Positions 51,196-59,232 are shown, numbered from the stretch's first letter. The stretch: DNA of 64,000 bases from Amycolatopsis regifaucium (GCF_001613935.1 NZ_LQCI01000010.1:186001-250000); one strand, 5' to 3'. The notes: generated from the letters alone by a model not told the origin. Program-made: numbers and translations.

Positions 51196-51675
51196 ATGGA
51201 CGACCTCCGGCTGGTGGCACAACCGAACGCCCTGTTGTGCTCTGAGCTCTTCGTCCGTCTCATCCTCTCGGATTGGTCCTTGCGGCCGTTGCTCGATCAG
51301 GCGAAGACCGCTGCCGCCCGTTTGGTGGGCGCGCTGGTCGACGTGGCCGATCCGAAGGAGCCGCCGTTCTTCACGTTGAGACTGCGACTGCGGTCGGACG
51401 TCCTGGTCATCGAGGTCGACCATCAACTGGACGGTCTTCCCACGCCGACGCCGGCGCCTGGCGAGCGGACCGGGGTGGCGCCGGGCGAGACCGGCGGAGT
51501 CACCACGTGGTGCGAGTTGCCGCTGCCAGGTGGCCTGTCCGCCGGGCAGGTGCGGCTGCCGCGCCGCGGCGACCGCCGGACGCTGGTCGACGAACCCGTC
51601 TCCGGTGAGCCCGTCGGCGCGGATCCCGAGGTCCTCGAACGGCTTTTGTCCCGGCTGAGCGGCTGGTCCGGCTGA
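51196..51675 (+). CDS. Small protein resembling an anti-sigma kinase-like ATPase
   Basis: A 159-residue protein from ATG 51196 (a TTG at 51175 with ggaagg upstream could add seven residues). FVRLILSDWSLRPLLDQAKTAAARLVGALV and LRLRLRSDVLVIEVDHQLDG recall the N-terminal half of HATPase_c_2 proteins such as RsbW/SpoIIAB relatives, but the N-, G1- and G2-box residues cannot be recognised with certainty. The C-terminus is Pro/Gly-rich. Function unknown; it may be a degenerate ATP-binding partner. Confidence 0.6.
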   Translation: MDDLRLVAQPNALLCSELFVRLILSDWSLRPLLDQAKTAAARLVGALVDVADPKEPPFFTLRLRLRSDVLVIEVDHQLDGLPTPTPAPGERTGVAPGETGGVTTWCELPLPGGLSAGQVRLPRRGDRRTLVDEPVSGEPVGADPEVLERLLSRLSGWSG

Positions 51676-51695
51676 TCCTCTGAAAGGATCCGAGG

Positions 51696-52575
51696 ATGGG
51701 CTCGAAGCGTGTCACGACACCGGTTCTGGAGATCGAGTACGAACACACCGGTGACGCGAACGCGTCCCCGGTGATCCTGCTTCACGGGTTCCCTTACGAC
51801 GTGCGGGCCTACGACGAGGTCGCGCCGGTCCTCGCGGCGGGCGGTGCCTCGGTGTACGTCCCGTATCTCCGCGGGTTCGGCGGGACGCGGTTCCTCGACG
51901 ACGCGACGTTCCGCTCCGGGCAACAGGCCGCGCTCGCGCAGGACCTTCGACTTCATGGCCGCGCTGGGGCTCGAAAAGGCCGTCGTCGCCGGATACGACT
52001 GGGGTGGCCGCGCGGCGTGCATCGCGGCCGCGCTGTGGCCGGAACGCGTGCGCGGGCTGGTCTCGGTGGACGGCTACAACGTCCAGAATCTCGCCTATGC
52101 CGGGGAACCGGCGCCGCCCGAATGGGAACGCACCTACTGGTACCAGTTCTATTTCCATTCCGAGCGCGGCCGCCGCGGGCTCGCGGAGAACCGCGACGAG
52201 CTGTGCGCCCTGCTGTGGCGCACCTGGTCGCCGACCTGGGCAGGCGCCGACGCGGCCTTCCCTGCCAGCGCTCCCAGCCTGCACAACCCGGACTTCGTCG
52301 ACGTCGTCATCCACTCCTATCGCCACCGATTCGGTCTGGTGGAGGGGGATCCCCGTTATCAGGCACTCGAAGACCTCATCGCGAAGGAACCGGCCATCAC
52401 CGTTCCGACGGTCGTGCTGGAAAGCGGGGACGACGGCGTCGGCGGGCCCAGCGCGGAAGGTGACCGCGACTACTTCACGGGCGCTTACGACCACCGCGTC
52501 CTGCCGGGTGTCGGGCACAACGTCCCTCAAGAGGCCCCGCAGGCGTTCGCCGCCGCCGTCGCCTCCCTTCTCTAG
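51696..52575 (+). pseudogene. Alpha/beta hydrolase (epoxide hydrolase/dehalogenase-like), frameshifted
   Basis: The first frame from 51696 encodes the start of an alpha/beta hydrolase (PVILLHGFPYDVRAYDEVAPVLA, oxyanion HG) until about 51946. The sequence gaccttcgacttc then breaks the frame. The rest continues to the stop at 52575 in another frame: DFMAALGLEKAVVAGYDWGG (nucleophile Asp in YDWGG), PTVVLESGDDG and LPGVGHNVPQ (His). Adding two bases (CGCG instead of CG) restores LRDFMAALG. So it is either a recent pseudogene or a 2-base sequence error. Both halves look otherwise intact. Confidence 0.85.
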
Positions 52576-52611
52576 CGCAAGGCTCCATTCCCTCTGGTGA
52601 AAGGAAGTTCC

Positions 52612-53028
52612 GTGACCGACTCCCAGCCCGCACCGCCCGTTCCGCCGGGCGCGTTCCTGCTCGAACTGGTCCCGGTGCCGGTCAGTGACATCGACCGGGC
52701 GAAGGAGTTCTACACGGAACGGCTCGGTTTCCGGCTCGACGTCGACGTGCGACCCGCCGAGGGGGTCCGGATCGTCCAGCTCACCCCGCCCGGTTCGGCC
52801 TGTTCGATCACCTTGACCACCGGGCTCGCGTCCCTCGACATGCCGGTCGGGACCCTGCGCGGGCTGCATCTGGTGGTCGCCGACATCGAAGAGGCACGCG
52901 CCGCGCTCATCGCCAGAGGGGCCGAAGTCGGTCCGGTCGAGGATATGGGTGGCGTCTACTACGCGGCCTTCAGCGACCCCGATGGCAACACCTGGACGCT
53001 GCAGCACATGCCGTGGCGCACGTCGTGA
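52612..53028 (+). CDS. VOC (glyoxalase/bleomycin-resistance-like) protein
   Basis: A 138-residue protein from GTG 52612 with aaggaag upstream. VPVSDIDRAKEFYTERLGFRLD and GLHLVVADIEEARAALIARGAEVG are the two beta-alpha-beta-beta-beta modules, and FSDPDGNTWTLQHMP is the closing strand. Such single-unit VOC proteins dimerise; they act as dioxygenases, isomerases or drug-binding proteins. It follows the broken hydrolase gene by 36 bp. The 126-bp gap to the P450 stop holds only a weak inverted repeat (gaccaccc/gggtggtc). Confidence 0.88.
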   Translation: MTDSQPAPPVPPGAFLLELVPVPVSDIDRAKEFYTERLGFRLDVDVRPAEGVRIVQLTPPGSACSITLTTGLASLDMPVGTLRGLHLVVADIEEARAALIARGAEVGPVEDMGGVYYAAFSDPDGNTWTLQHMPWRTS

Positions 53029-53154
53029 GCGTGACCACCCGTCCGTGTGCGTGACGGATCATGATCAAGGGTGGTCCTTCCCGTGTGCGGCGGAAGGACG
53101 CGGCGGACAAGACCCGCGACACCTTGAAGAAGTAGTCGTCCTTTCCAGGCCGGT

Positions 53155-54303
53155 TCAGCCGTGCAGGAGCACCGGCAGGCCGGTGAGCCGGGTGCCCTGG
53201 ATGCCACCGAGGAACGTCTGCCGGAGCTCGGCATAGGGGACGGCCAGCCGTGCTCGGGGGAATTCCGCGCGCAGGACCGACGCCACCGCCCGCAGTTCGA
53301 GTTGCGCGAGCTGGGCGCCGATGCAGAAATGCGGTCCCGCGCCGAAGGTCAGATCCGGGCCGGGGGCGCGGCTGGGATCGGTGTTGATGCCCTGGATGTC
53401 GACGAGCACGGGAGATCGCGCGGGGAGCCGGGTCCCGGCGAGGTCGAGCTCGGTGGTCGTGAATCGCCAGAGTGTGAACGGTGCGGGCGGATGGTCCCGC
53501 AGGGTTTCGCGGACGAGGTCGTCCTCTGGCGCGGTGTCGCCGTCGAGCAGTCGCGCGACCAGGAAACCGATCGACGCGTCGGTGGTCAGCTGTCCGGCGA
53601 AGATCAACGCGAACAGGTGGTACCTCAGGTCGTCTTCGGTCGTCTCGGGCGGGACCCGGTCGTGTAGTTCCGTGGCGAGCCCGTGCCGACCCGGTGTCAG
53701 CCCGGCCGTCGCGAGCTTCGCGATCGCGGCGATGGCCTTGCCCTGCCCACCCGGTTCCGGACTGGACATCCGGCGGCAGGCGTCCACGGCGGCGTCGAGC
53801 AGGCCGAGCGGGATGTCGAGCAGATCGAGCAGCACGGTGAGGGGGAACCGGGTGGAGAAGCCGTCCATCAGGTCGACGGTTCCCTCGCCGAGATCCGTCA
53901 GCAGCTCTCGCGCGATTTCGTGGATCCGGCCGGATCGCGCCTGGATCCGTCTGGCGCTCAGGAGCGGGGCGTGCGCACGTCGCAGCCGGGTGTGGTCCGG
54001 TCCGTCCAATGTGGTGAGAGACGGCTGTTCGGCGGCGGTCTGCTCGAGTCCGGCGCGAACGGGATCCCAGAGTTCCGGGGCCGTCGCGGGGTTTTTGACG
54101 ATGGCGGGGTGGGAGAGGACTTCACGGGCCAGCTTCTCCTCGGTCACGATCCACGCGCTTCCGCCGGCCGGCGCGGCCACTTCGACGAGGCGACCGGCGG
54201 CGCGCAGCGCCGGGCGAACGGGATCAGGTTCGGAAACACCGCGGGTCGTCGCGGCGAACGGGTCGGGGAGCAAAGGAACTCCTTCATAGGAAAGTAGCTT
54301 CAC
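53155..54303 (-). CDS. Cytochrome P450
   Basis: A 382-residue P450. The I-helix has LIFAGQLTTDASIGF, the ExxR motif is ETLRDHPPAPFTLWR, and the haem loop is FGAGPHFCIGAQLAQLEL with the thiolate Cys. Its length is at the short end for bacterial P450s and helices A/B look brief. GTG 54303 lies inside a palindrome, and a TTG ten codons on follows aaggag, so the true start is uncertain. It is divergent from a MarR gene that probably regulates it. Substrate unknown; no ferredoxin gene adjoins it. Confidence 0.87.
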   Translation of the reverse strand: MKLLSYEGVPLLPDPFAATTRGVSEPDPVRPALRAAGRLVEVAAPAGGSAWIVTEEKLAREVLSHPAIVKNPATAPELWDPVRAGLEQTAAEQPSLTTLDGPDHTRLRRAHAPLLSARRIQARSGRIHEIARELLTDLGEGTVDLMDGFSTRFPLTVLLDLLDIPLGLLDAAVDACRRMSSPEPGGQGKAIAAIAKLATAGLTPGRHGLATELHDRVPPETTEDDLRYHLFALIFAGQLTTDASIGFLVARLLDGDTAPEDDLVRETLRDHPPAPFTLWRFTTTELDLAGTRLPARSPVLVDIQGINTDPSRAPGPDLTFGAGPHFCIGAQLAQLELRAVASVLRAEFPRARLAVPYAELRQTFLGGIQGTRLTGLPVLLHG

Positions 54304-54310
54304 AGTGAAG
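54298..54310. promoter_or_regulatory. MarR operator candidate at the P450 start
   Basis: cttcac-a-gtgaag (54298-54310) is a perfect 6-bp inverted repeat that includes the GTG start of the P450. It lies 60 bp upstream of the MarR start, in the AT-richer divergent interval with tatattta next to it. Confidence 0.5.
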
Positions 54311-54369
54311 GTATATTTAGAACCGGTAGGTTGTCAAAGCGCGTTGGAGAACCGAGGAGGACACCGTCG

Positions 54370-54837
54370 ATGGAGGATGAGGTCGCGGCACGGAGCGCGT
54401 CGCTGCTGGACGACCTCCGGAACTTCGGGGCGAACTACACCGAGTTCACCCGGCGTTTCGCGGACTGGCTCGGCCTGCACGCCACCGACGCCGCCGCGCT
54501 GGTGGAGATCCTCTACGCCGAAGACACCGGCTCCCCGCTCTCCCCGGCCCGGCTCGGGCACCGCGTTTCGCTGACCTCCGGCGCGACGACGAACCTGCTG
54601 AACCGGCTGGAGGGACTCGGTTACGTGGTCCGGAGCCGGGAGAACACCGACCGGCGGGTCGTGACCCTGCGCAGCGGCCCCGACATCCAGGAGCCCGCGC
54701 GACAGTTCTTCGGCCCGTTCAGCGCGGGCCTCGCGGCGCTGGTGGCGGAGTACCCGCCGGAGGAGATCGAGCGCTTCCAGGCCTTTCTGCGCCACCTGCG
54801 ATCCACAATGGACGAAATCCTCGAGGCCCAGGCCTGA
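54370..54837 (+). CDS. MarR-family transcriptional regulator
   Basis: A 155-residue MarR protein from ATG 54370 (gaggagg 11 nt upstream). PARLGHRVSLTSGATTNLLNRLEGLGYVVRSRENTDRRVV is the HTH and wing with the NTDRR/D-x-R pattern. It is divergent from the P450 gene, so the two form an inducible pair. A half copy of the intergenic palindromic repeat follows right after its stop. Confidence 0.9.
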   Translation: MEDEVAARSASLLDDLRNFGANYTEFTRRFADWLGLHATDAAALVEILYAEDTGSPLSPARLGHRVSLTSGATTNLLNRLEGLGYVVRSRENTDRRVVTLRSGPDIQEPARQFFGPFSAGLAALVAEYPPEEIERFQAFLRHLRSTMDEILEAQA

Positions 54838-54845
54838 CTTTCTCC

Positions 54846-54868
54846 CCGCATTCAGAGGACGAAACGCG
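54846..54868. repeat. Intergenic palindromic repeat, half copy D
   Basis: ccgcattcagaggacgaaac followed by gcg is identical in type to the right arm of the repeat family (compare 18619-18640). No left arm is present, so it is a truncated copy. Confidence 0.75.
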
Positions 54869-54967
54869 TTTCGATACGGACCAGTCCGCGGCGCCGTCGG
54901 CACCGAATCCCTCCTGGACGTCATGGCAACCGCGTAGCCGGGCGTCGGGTGAGGTGGAGGCAGCTTG

Positions 54968-55564
54968 ATGGTCGAGGGTGTGCGGACGAGTCCGCGCGAA
55001 AACGGCGGCACGGGAGCGGAGCCCGCCGGGACAAGCCTGATGCAACGGGTCGCGGCCGGCGACGAACAAGCGTTCGCCGACCTGTACGACGTCGTGTCGG
55101 GGCCGGTGTGGGGCGTGGTGAACAGGGTCGTCCGCAATGGCACGCTCGCCGAAGAGGTCACCCAGGAGGTCCTGGTGGAGGTCTGGCGGACGGCGGCGCG
55201 GTTCAAACCGGGCAAGGGGAGCACGCTGGCCTGGGTGCTCACCATCGCGCACCGGCGGGCCGTGGACCGGGTACGTTCGCATCAGGCGGCACTCGACCGG
55301 GACGACCGGGCGGGCAGACTCGATTTCCAGCGCCCGTTCGACGAGGTCGCCGAATCGACGATCGGCAACCTCGAGCAGCAGCGGGTGCGCCAGTGCCTGT
55401 CCGCGCTGACCGACCTGCAACGGGAATCGGTCGTGCTGGCCTACTACAACGGCTACACCTATCCGGAAGTCGCGGAAGTACTCAAAACCGCGCCGGGCAC
55501 GGTGAAGACCCGCATCCGCGACGGTCTGATCCGGTTGCGCGACTGCTTGGGGGTCGGGCAATGA
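54968..55564 (+). CDS. sigK: ECF sigma factor (SigK-type)
   Basis: A 198-residue ECF sigma factor from ATG 54968 (ggagg upstream). Region 2: EEVTQEVLVEVWRTAARF; region 4: YNGYTYPEVAEVLKTAPGTVKTRIRDGL. The layout and its coupling to the RskA-like gene match the mycobacterial SigK/RskA module, hence the symbol. ATG 55561 of rskA overlaps this stop as ATGA. Classic SigK targets (mpt70/83-like fasciclin proteins) are not in the window. Confidence 0.88.
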   Translation: MVEGVRTSPRENGGTGAEPAGTSLMQRVAAGDEQAFADLYDVVSGPVWGVVNRVVRNGTLAEEVTQEVLVEVWRTAARFKPGKGSTLAWVLTIAHRRAVDRVRSHQAALDRDDRAGRLDFQRPFDEVAESTIGNLEQQRVRQCLSALTDLQRESVVLAYYNGYTYPEVAEVLKTAPGTVKTRIRDGLIRLRDCLGVGQ

Positions 55565-56286
55565 CGGTCGAACTGCACACGCTGACCGGGGCTTACGCGC
55601 TGGACGCCGTACCGGAGGAGGAGGCCGCGGCGTTCAAGCGGCACCTGCGGGGGTGTTCCGCGTGTCGCCAAGAGGTCCGGGAACTACGGGAGACCGCGGC
55701 GCGACTGGGGTCGGCGCTCGCCGCCGCGCCACCTCCGAGGCTGCGGGAAGCGACGCTCGCCCAGGCCGCCCGCACCCGCCAGTGGCCGCCGCTGGTCGCC
55801 GCCGTCCGGCGTGCCGAACCGGTGAAGAAGCCGTCCGTGCGGATCGCCCTGTGGGGTGCCGCCGCGGCCGCCGCCGTCGCGCTGGTGTTCGGACTGCTCA
55901 CCACGAACACCGAACCGGGACCGGATCCGGCGCAAAAGCGACTCGCCTCGGTGAATTCGGTGCTCACCGCTCCTGATGCCTCGACGGTGAAGGGTGCCGA
56001 GCGGGACGGGACCACGGTGGTGACCTCGCGGAGTCACGGCAAGGTCGTCGTACTGGCCGGTGATCTGCCGCCGCTGGCGCCCGGCAAGGCGTACCAGGTC
56101 TGGCTCATCGGAGCGAGCGGTGTGCATTCGGCCGGACTGCTCGATTCCGACGGTCCACATCGGACTCGGCCGGTCCTCGCGGAGCTGCCGGGCGGGATCG
56201 ACCGGGTCGGGATCACCGTCGAACCCGCCGGAGGTTCGCGAATGCCGTCCACCCCCGCGGTCGCGATGATCCCCCTCGGGGGCTAG
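55561..56286 (+). CDS. rskA: Anti-sigma-K factor RskA-like
   Basis: A 241-residue membrane anti-sigma factor. The N-terminal zinc anti-sigma domain has VELHTLTGAYALDAVPEEE and HLRGCSAC (His28, Cys32, Cys35). One membrane helix spans about 97-118 (IALWGAAAAAAVALVFGLL). The extracellular RskA domain contains LPPLAPGKAYQVWLIGASG and VGITVEPAGGSRMPSTPAV. It should release SigK after regulated proteolysis. It is translationally coupled to the sigma gene by a 4-nt overlap. Confidence 0.93.
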   Translation: MTVELHTLTGAYALDAVPEEEAAAFKRHLRGCSACRQEVRELRETAARLGSALAAAPPPRLREATLAQAARTRQWPPLVAAVRRAEPVKKPSVRIALWGAAAAAAVALVFGLLTTNTEPGPDPAQKRLASVNSVLTAPDASTVKGAERDGTTVVTSRSHGKVVVLAGDLPPLAPGKAYQVWLIGASGVHSAGLLDSDGPHRTRPVLAELPGGIDRVGITVEPAGGSRMPSTPAVAMIPLGG

Positions 56287-56309
56287 GCCGTGTCCTGTCC
56301 GTAGGTCTG

Positions 56310-56677
56310 TCAGAGTTCCCGCCCAGCCCAGATCACTCGGGTACCGTCGGCGAACTTCGGACGCAGCGACGAGGCGAGTAGATGCGGCCCGAGCACATGC
56401 GTGGCCAGCATGACTTCGTTGCCTTCGGCCGTTTCCGTTCGCTCGGCGGGCATCACGCCGGCGTTGCGCACGACGATGATCCGCGATCCGGAGGGGCGCG
56501 CCCAGTTTCGCCAGCCCGATGGCGGTCACCTTGCCCACGAGCACGGTGTCGGCTGCCTGGTCACGGCGAACATGCGGTACACGACCGAAGCCGCCTGCCA
56601 CGCCGAGCACGAGACCGGTCAGCAGGCCGAGATGAGTGGCGTTCAGGAACGGGTAGGGCGCGGTTCGGCGCCGACGG
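56310..56677 (-). pseudogene. Remnants of an SDR oxidoreductase and a DUF2273-like protein
   Basis: On the minus strand, about 56310-56500 encodes a short-chain dehydrogenase fragment (VRNAGVMPAERTETAEGNEV, then HVLGPHLL, then a stop at 56310) lacking its N- and C-terminal parts. Upstream, near 56560-56630, NATHLGLLTGLVLGVAGGFG looks like the membrane helix of DUF2273, which usually follows an Asp23 gene. Neither is complete or in frame. The plus strand shows no gene either. Fragments recognised by eye; moderate certainty. Confidence 0.55.
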
Positions 56678-56864
56678 TCACTGGACTCGGCCGGATTCGG
56701 TGTGTTCGTCGCTTTCTTCGTCACCCGGAAGGTAGACGTCGGACACGTTGATGTTGACCTCGACGACCTCGACGGAGACACCCTGCCCGGCGGACGCGGT
56801 GGCGCCGGGGATGCGTTCGCGCAGCGCGTTTCGGCTTGGTGGTGATGGTGGCGGTGTTCGTCAT
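56678..56864 (-). pseudogene. Asp23/Gls24-like gene, internally deleted
   Basis: A good aaggag Shine-Dalgarno and ATG (56864) start a protein beginning MTNTATITTKPK. The frame is then lost, and a second frame resumes RNALRERIPGATASAGQGV and VEVVEVNINVSDVYLPGDEE to a stop at 56678. The latter is the C-terminal part of the Asp23 envelope-stress family. Most of the domain is missing, so it is a deletion-derived pseudogene. The adjacent DUF2273 fragment supports a former Asp23 operon. From 56865 to 57050 nothing further is seen. Confidence 0.6.
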
Positions 56865-57054
56865 CGTAGTCTCCTTGGTTCGGATTCCGTTGCCGGTGGC
56901 GGAAGTTCGCGGGGCTCCCGGCTCGTTTCCACACCCGGAGACCCAGCCGTACGAGGATCGTCACGACTCGATCGTGTGGTCTGGATCTCAACGAGCTGGG
57001 TATGGCCTCGTCGGATGCTCCAAGTTCGCCCCTGGTCTTCCCGTCCGCTCTCTG

Positions 57055-57071
57055 TTAGGAAAGGTTCCTAA
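57055..57071. promoter_or_regulatory. TTAGGAA-N3-TTCCTAA operator of the phosphatase gene
   Basis: ttaggaa-agg-ttcctaa is a perfect 7-bp inverted repeat, 25 bp upstream of the phosphatase ATG. A degenerate version sits at 18722-18740 before the secreted GH5 gene, so one regulator may control both exported hydrolases. Confidence 0.6.
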
Positions 57072-57096
57072 TTAATTAGAGTGGACAGGAGTCGAC

Positions 57097-58314
57097 ATGC
57101 GCGGACGCGGTCTTGCGGCGGCGACGGTTCTGGTGGTCCTGTGCGGTGGTTCAGCCGCGGTCGCGCAGCCGACCACGGCGGAATCCGGGGCGCGGGTGGC
57201 GCGCAACATCATCTACATCCAAGGCGACGGCCTCGGCCTCGGCCAGCGTGACCTGCTTCGGCTGGCGCTCAAGGGCAAACGCGGCGAACTGGCGATGGAC
57301 GGGCTCGCGGTGACCGGTCTCGTGCGGACGTCGTCGGACGACGAGGACGAAATCGTCACCGACTCGGCCGCGGCGGCCACCGCACTGGCGACCGGGCACA
57401 AGACGCGAAACGGCGCCGTCGGCATGGACGTCCACGGCCGTCCGGTGGAGACGATCCTCGAACGGGCGAAGCGGGCGGGGAAGTCAACCGGCCTGGTCAC
57501 CACCGCCCAGGTGACCGGTGCCTCGCCCGCCGCGTTCGCGGCGCATGTCCCGAGCCGGGATTCGCAGAGCGACATCGCGAAGCAGTACATCGAGAACAGC
57601 CGCCCGGACGTCCTGCTCGGCGGGGGTGAGGACTGGTGGTACCCGAAGGGGAATCCCGGTCTCTGGCCGGACAAGCCGGGGGAGGAGAGCCGCAGCCCCT
57701 ACGGCGACCTCGTTGAACGCGCGCGGCGAATTGGCTACACCTACGTGCGTGACGGCGACGAACTGCGGAACACGCGGGCGAACCGCATCCTCGGCCTGTT
57801 CGCGAACGAGGACATGGTCGACTACGGCCCGGACGGCGTCGGGAAGTACGCGCCACGCGTGCCGCTCCAGCAGATGGCGCGCAAGGCCCTGGACACGCTG
57901 TCGAAGAACCCGCGTGGTTTCTTCCTGTTCCTGGAGGAAGAAGGAACCGACGGGATGTCGCACGAGAACAACGCGCACGGCGTGATCGACGCGGGCAGGG
58001 CACTCGACGCCACGATCGCCGAGGTCATGCGCTTCGTCCGCGCGCATCCCGACACGCTGGTGGTCATCGGCGGCGACCACGAGACCGGTGGACTGAGCAT
58101 CGAGAACTATGACGCCTCCGACACCGACCCTGACCAGGATGGCCCGTTCGACGTACCGGGCTCGAAGCTCAAGTTCACTGTGGACTGGACGACGCACGAC
58201 CACACCGGTTCCGACACCCCGGTCACCGCCGAAGGCCCCGGCTCCGCCCGATTGGGTGGCACGGTCGAGAACACCGACGTCTATCGCGTGATGCGGGCGG
58301 CAAGCGGGCTCTGA
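57097..58314 (+). CDS. Secreted alkaline phosphatase (PhoA family)
   Basis: A 405-residue exported enzyme. The signal peptide ends at about VAQ-P (24). The metal-binding Asp44 is in IYIQGDGLG, the nucleophile Ser90 in VTDSAAAATALATGHKT, and further ligands lie in LEEEGTDGMSHENNAHG, GGDHETGG and TTHDHTGSDTPV. It hydrolyses phosphate monoesters outside the cell. The first motif reads GDGLG rather than the usual GDGMG. ATG 57097 follows acagga; the palindrome at 57055-57071 probably serves as operator. Confidence 0.93.
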   Translation: MRGRGLAAATVLVVLCGGSAAVAQPTTAESGARVARNIIYIQGDGLGLGQRDLLRLALKGKRGELAMDGLAVTGLVRTSSDDEDEIVTDSAAAATALATGHKTRNGAVGMDVHGRPVETILERAKRAGKSTGLVTTAQVTGASPAAFAAHVPSRDSQSDIAKQYIENSRPDVLLGGGEDWWYPKGNPGLWPDKPGEESRSPYGDLVERARRIGYTYVRDGDELRNTRANRILGLFANEDMVDYGPDGVGKYAPRVPLQQMARKALDTLSKNPRGFFLFLEEEGTDGMSHENNAHGVIDAGRALDATIAEVMRFVRAHPDTLVVIGGDHETGGLSIENYDASDTDPDQDGPFDVPGSKLKFTVDWTTHDHTGSDTPVTAEGPGSARLGGTVENTDVYRVMRAASGL

Positions 58315-58320
58315 GCGAAA

Positions 58321-58347
58321 AGGCCACCTCCGGGATGGAGGTGGCCT
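58321..58347. terminator. Bidirectional terminator between phosphatase and pdtaR
   Basis: aggccacctcc-gggat-ggaggtggcct is a perfect 11-bp stem with a 5-nt loop, 6 nt after the phosphatase stop and 22 nt from the convergent pdtaR stop. Confidence 0.9.
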
Positions 58348-58369
58348 TCGCGGCTTTTGACCGGGTCCG

Positions 58370-58981
58370 TCAGCCGATGCTCTCGACGACGGCCTCGGCC
58401 ACCGCCTTCATCGTGGTGCGACGGTCCATCGCGGTGCGCTGTATCCAGCGGAAAGCATCCGGCTCGGTGAGCCCCTGGCGGCTCATCAGCAACCCCTTGG
58501 CCCGGTCGATGACCTTGCGGGTCTCGAGCCTGTCGGTCAGGCCCGCGACCTCGGATTCGAGCGCCTGGAGCTCGGCGAACCGGCTCACGGCCAGTTCGAT
58601 CGCAGGCACCAGGTCGCGCTTCGCGAACGGCTTGACCAGGTACGCCATCGTGCCGGCGTCCCTGGCCCGCTCGACGAGGTCACGCTGGCTGAACGCGGTC
58701 AGGATGACGACCGGCGCGATCCGGTCACCGGTGATCTTGGACGCGGCCTCGATACCGTCGAGCTTGGGCATCTTGACGTCGAGGATCACCAGGTCAGGCT
58801 TCAATTCAGTGGCCAGGTTGATGGCCTGCTCGCCATCACCCGCCTCGCCGACGACCTCGTAGCCCTCTTCGCGGAGCATCTCGACGAGGTCGAGACGGAT
58901 GAGGGCCTCGTCTTCGGCCACGAGCACCCGCCGCTGGGGTGCGGCGACGGCACCATTGGCCTCGGCAGCCTGCTCGGTCAC
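58370..58981 (-). CDS. pdtaR: ANTAR-domain response regulator PdtaR
   Basis: A 203-residue response regulator from GTG 58981 with aggagg upstream. The receiver domain has VLVAEDEALIRLDL, phosphoacceptor Asp68 in LVILDVKMP, and Lys117 in YLVKPF. The C-terminal ANTAR domain (about 140-203) has TRKVIDRAKGLLMSRQGLTEPDAFRWIQRTAM, which binds two-hexaloop RNA antiterminators. It matches mycobacterial PdtaR (Rv1626). Its kinase PdtaS is not in the window. The tRNA lies upstream. Confidence 0.93.
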   Translation of the reverse strand: MTEQAAEANGAVAAPQRRVLVAEDEALIRLDLVEMLREEGYEVVGEAGDGEQAINLATELKPDLVILDVKMPKLDGIEAASKITGDRIAPVVILTAFSQRDLVERARDAGTMAYLVKPFAKRDLVPAIELAVSRFAELQALESEVAGLTDRLETRKVIDRAKGLLMSRQGLTEPDAFRWIQRTAMDRRTTMKAVAEAVVESIG

Positions 58982-59152
58982 CGGGGTCCTCCTGAAGGTC
59001 GTCGGGCAGTTCGGCACGCGGTCAGTCCGCGAACCTGAAGCCTACCGGGAACGATCCAGTAGGCGAGATGGCGTTCACCACGTCAGACGGGCGTCACACT
59101 CCGGGCCCCGCGAAAAGCGCGCGGCCGTGATCCCGTAAAGTTCACCCCGCAC

Positions 59153-59226
59153 GCCCCCGTAGCCCAACTGGCAGAGGCAACGGATTCAAAACCCGTCCAG
59201 TGTGAGTTCGAATCTCACCGGGGGCA
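59153..59226 (+). tRNA. tRNA with anticodon CAA (Leu codon UUG), short variable arm
   Basis: A cloverleaf with acceptor gcccccg/cgggggc and discriminator A, followed by an encoded CCA (59227-59229). T-arm gtgag-ttcgaat-ctcac is perfect. Anticodon loop ttcaaaa gives CAA (59187-59189). The variable arm is only 5 nt (59197-59201), although bacterial leucine tRNAs normally have a long one. The last anticodon-stem pair (A84-C92) and one D-stem pair (C65-A75) are mismatched. It may be an unusual isoacceptor or a degenerate gene. It abuts a recombinase remnant. Confidence 0.85.
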
Positions 59227-59232
59227 CCAACA

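Noticed and set aside
53090..53140. Short frame resembling the tail of a CsbD-like protein (VRRKDAADKTRDTLKK)
   Set aside because: Only 16 codons with no start context; could be a relic but too short to support.
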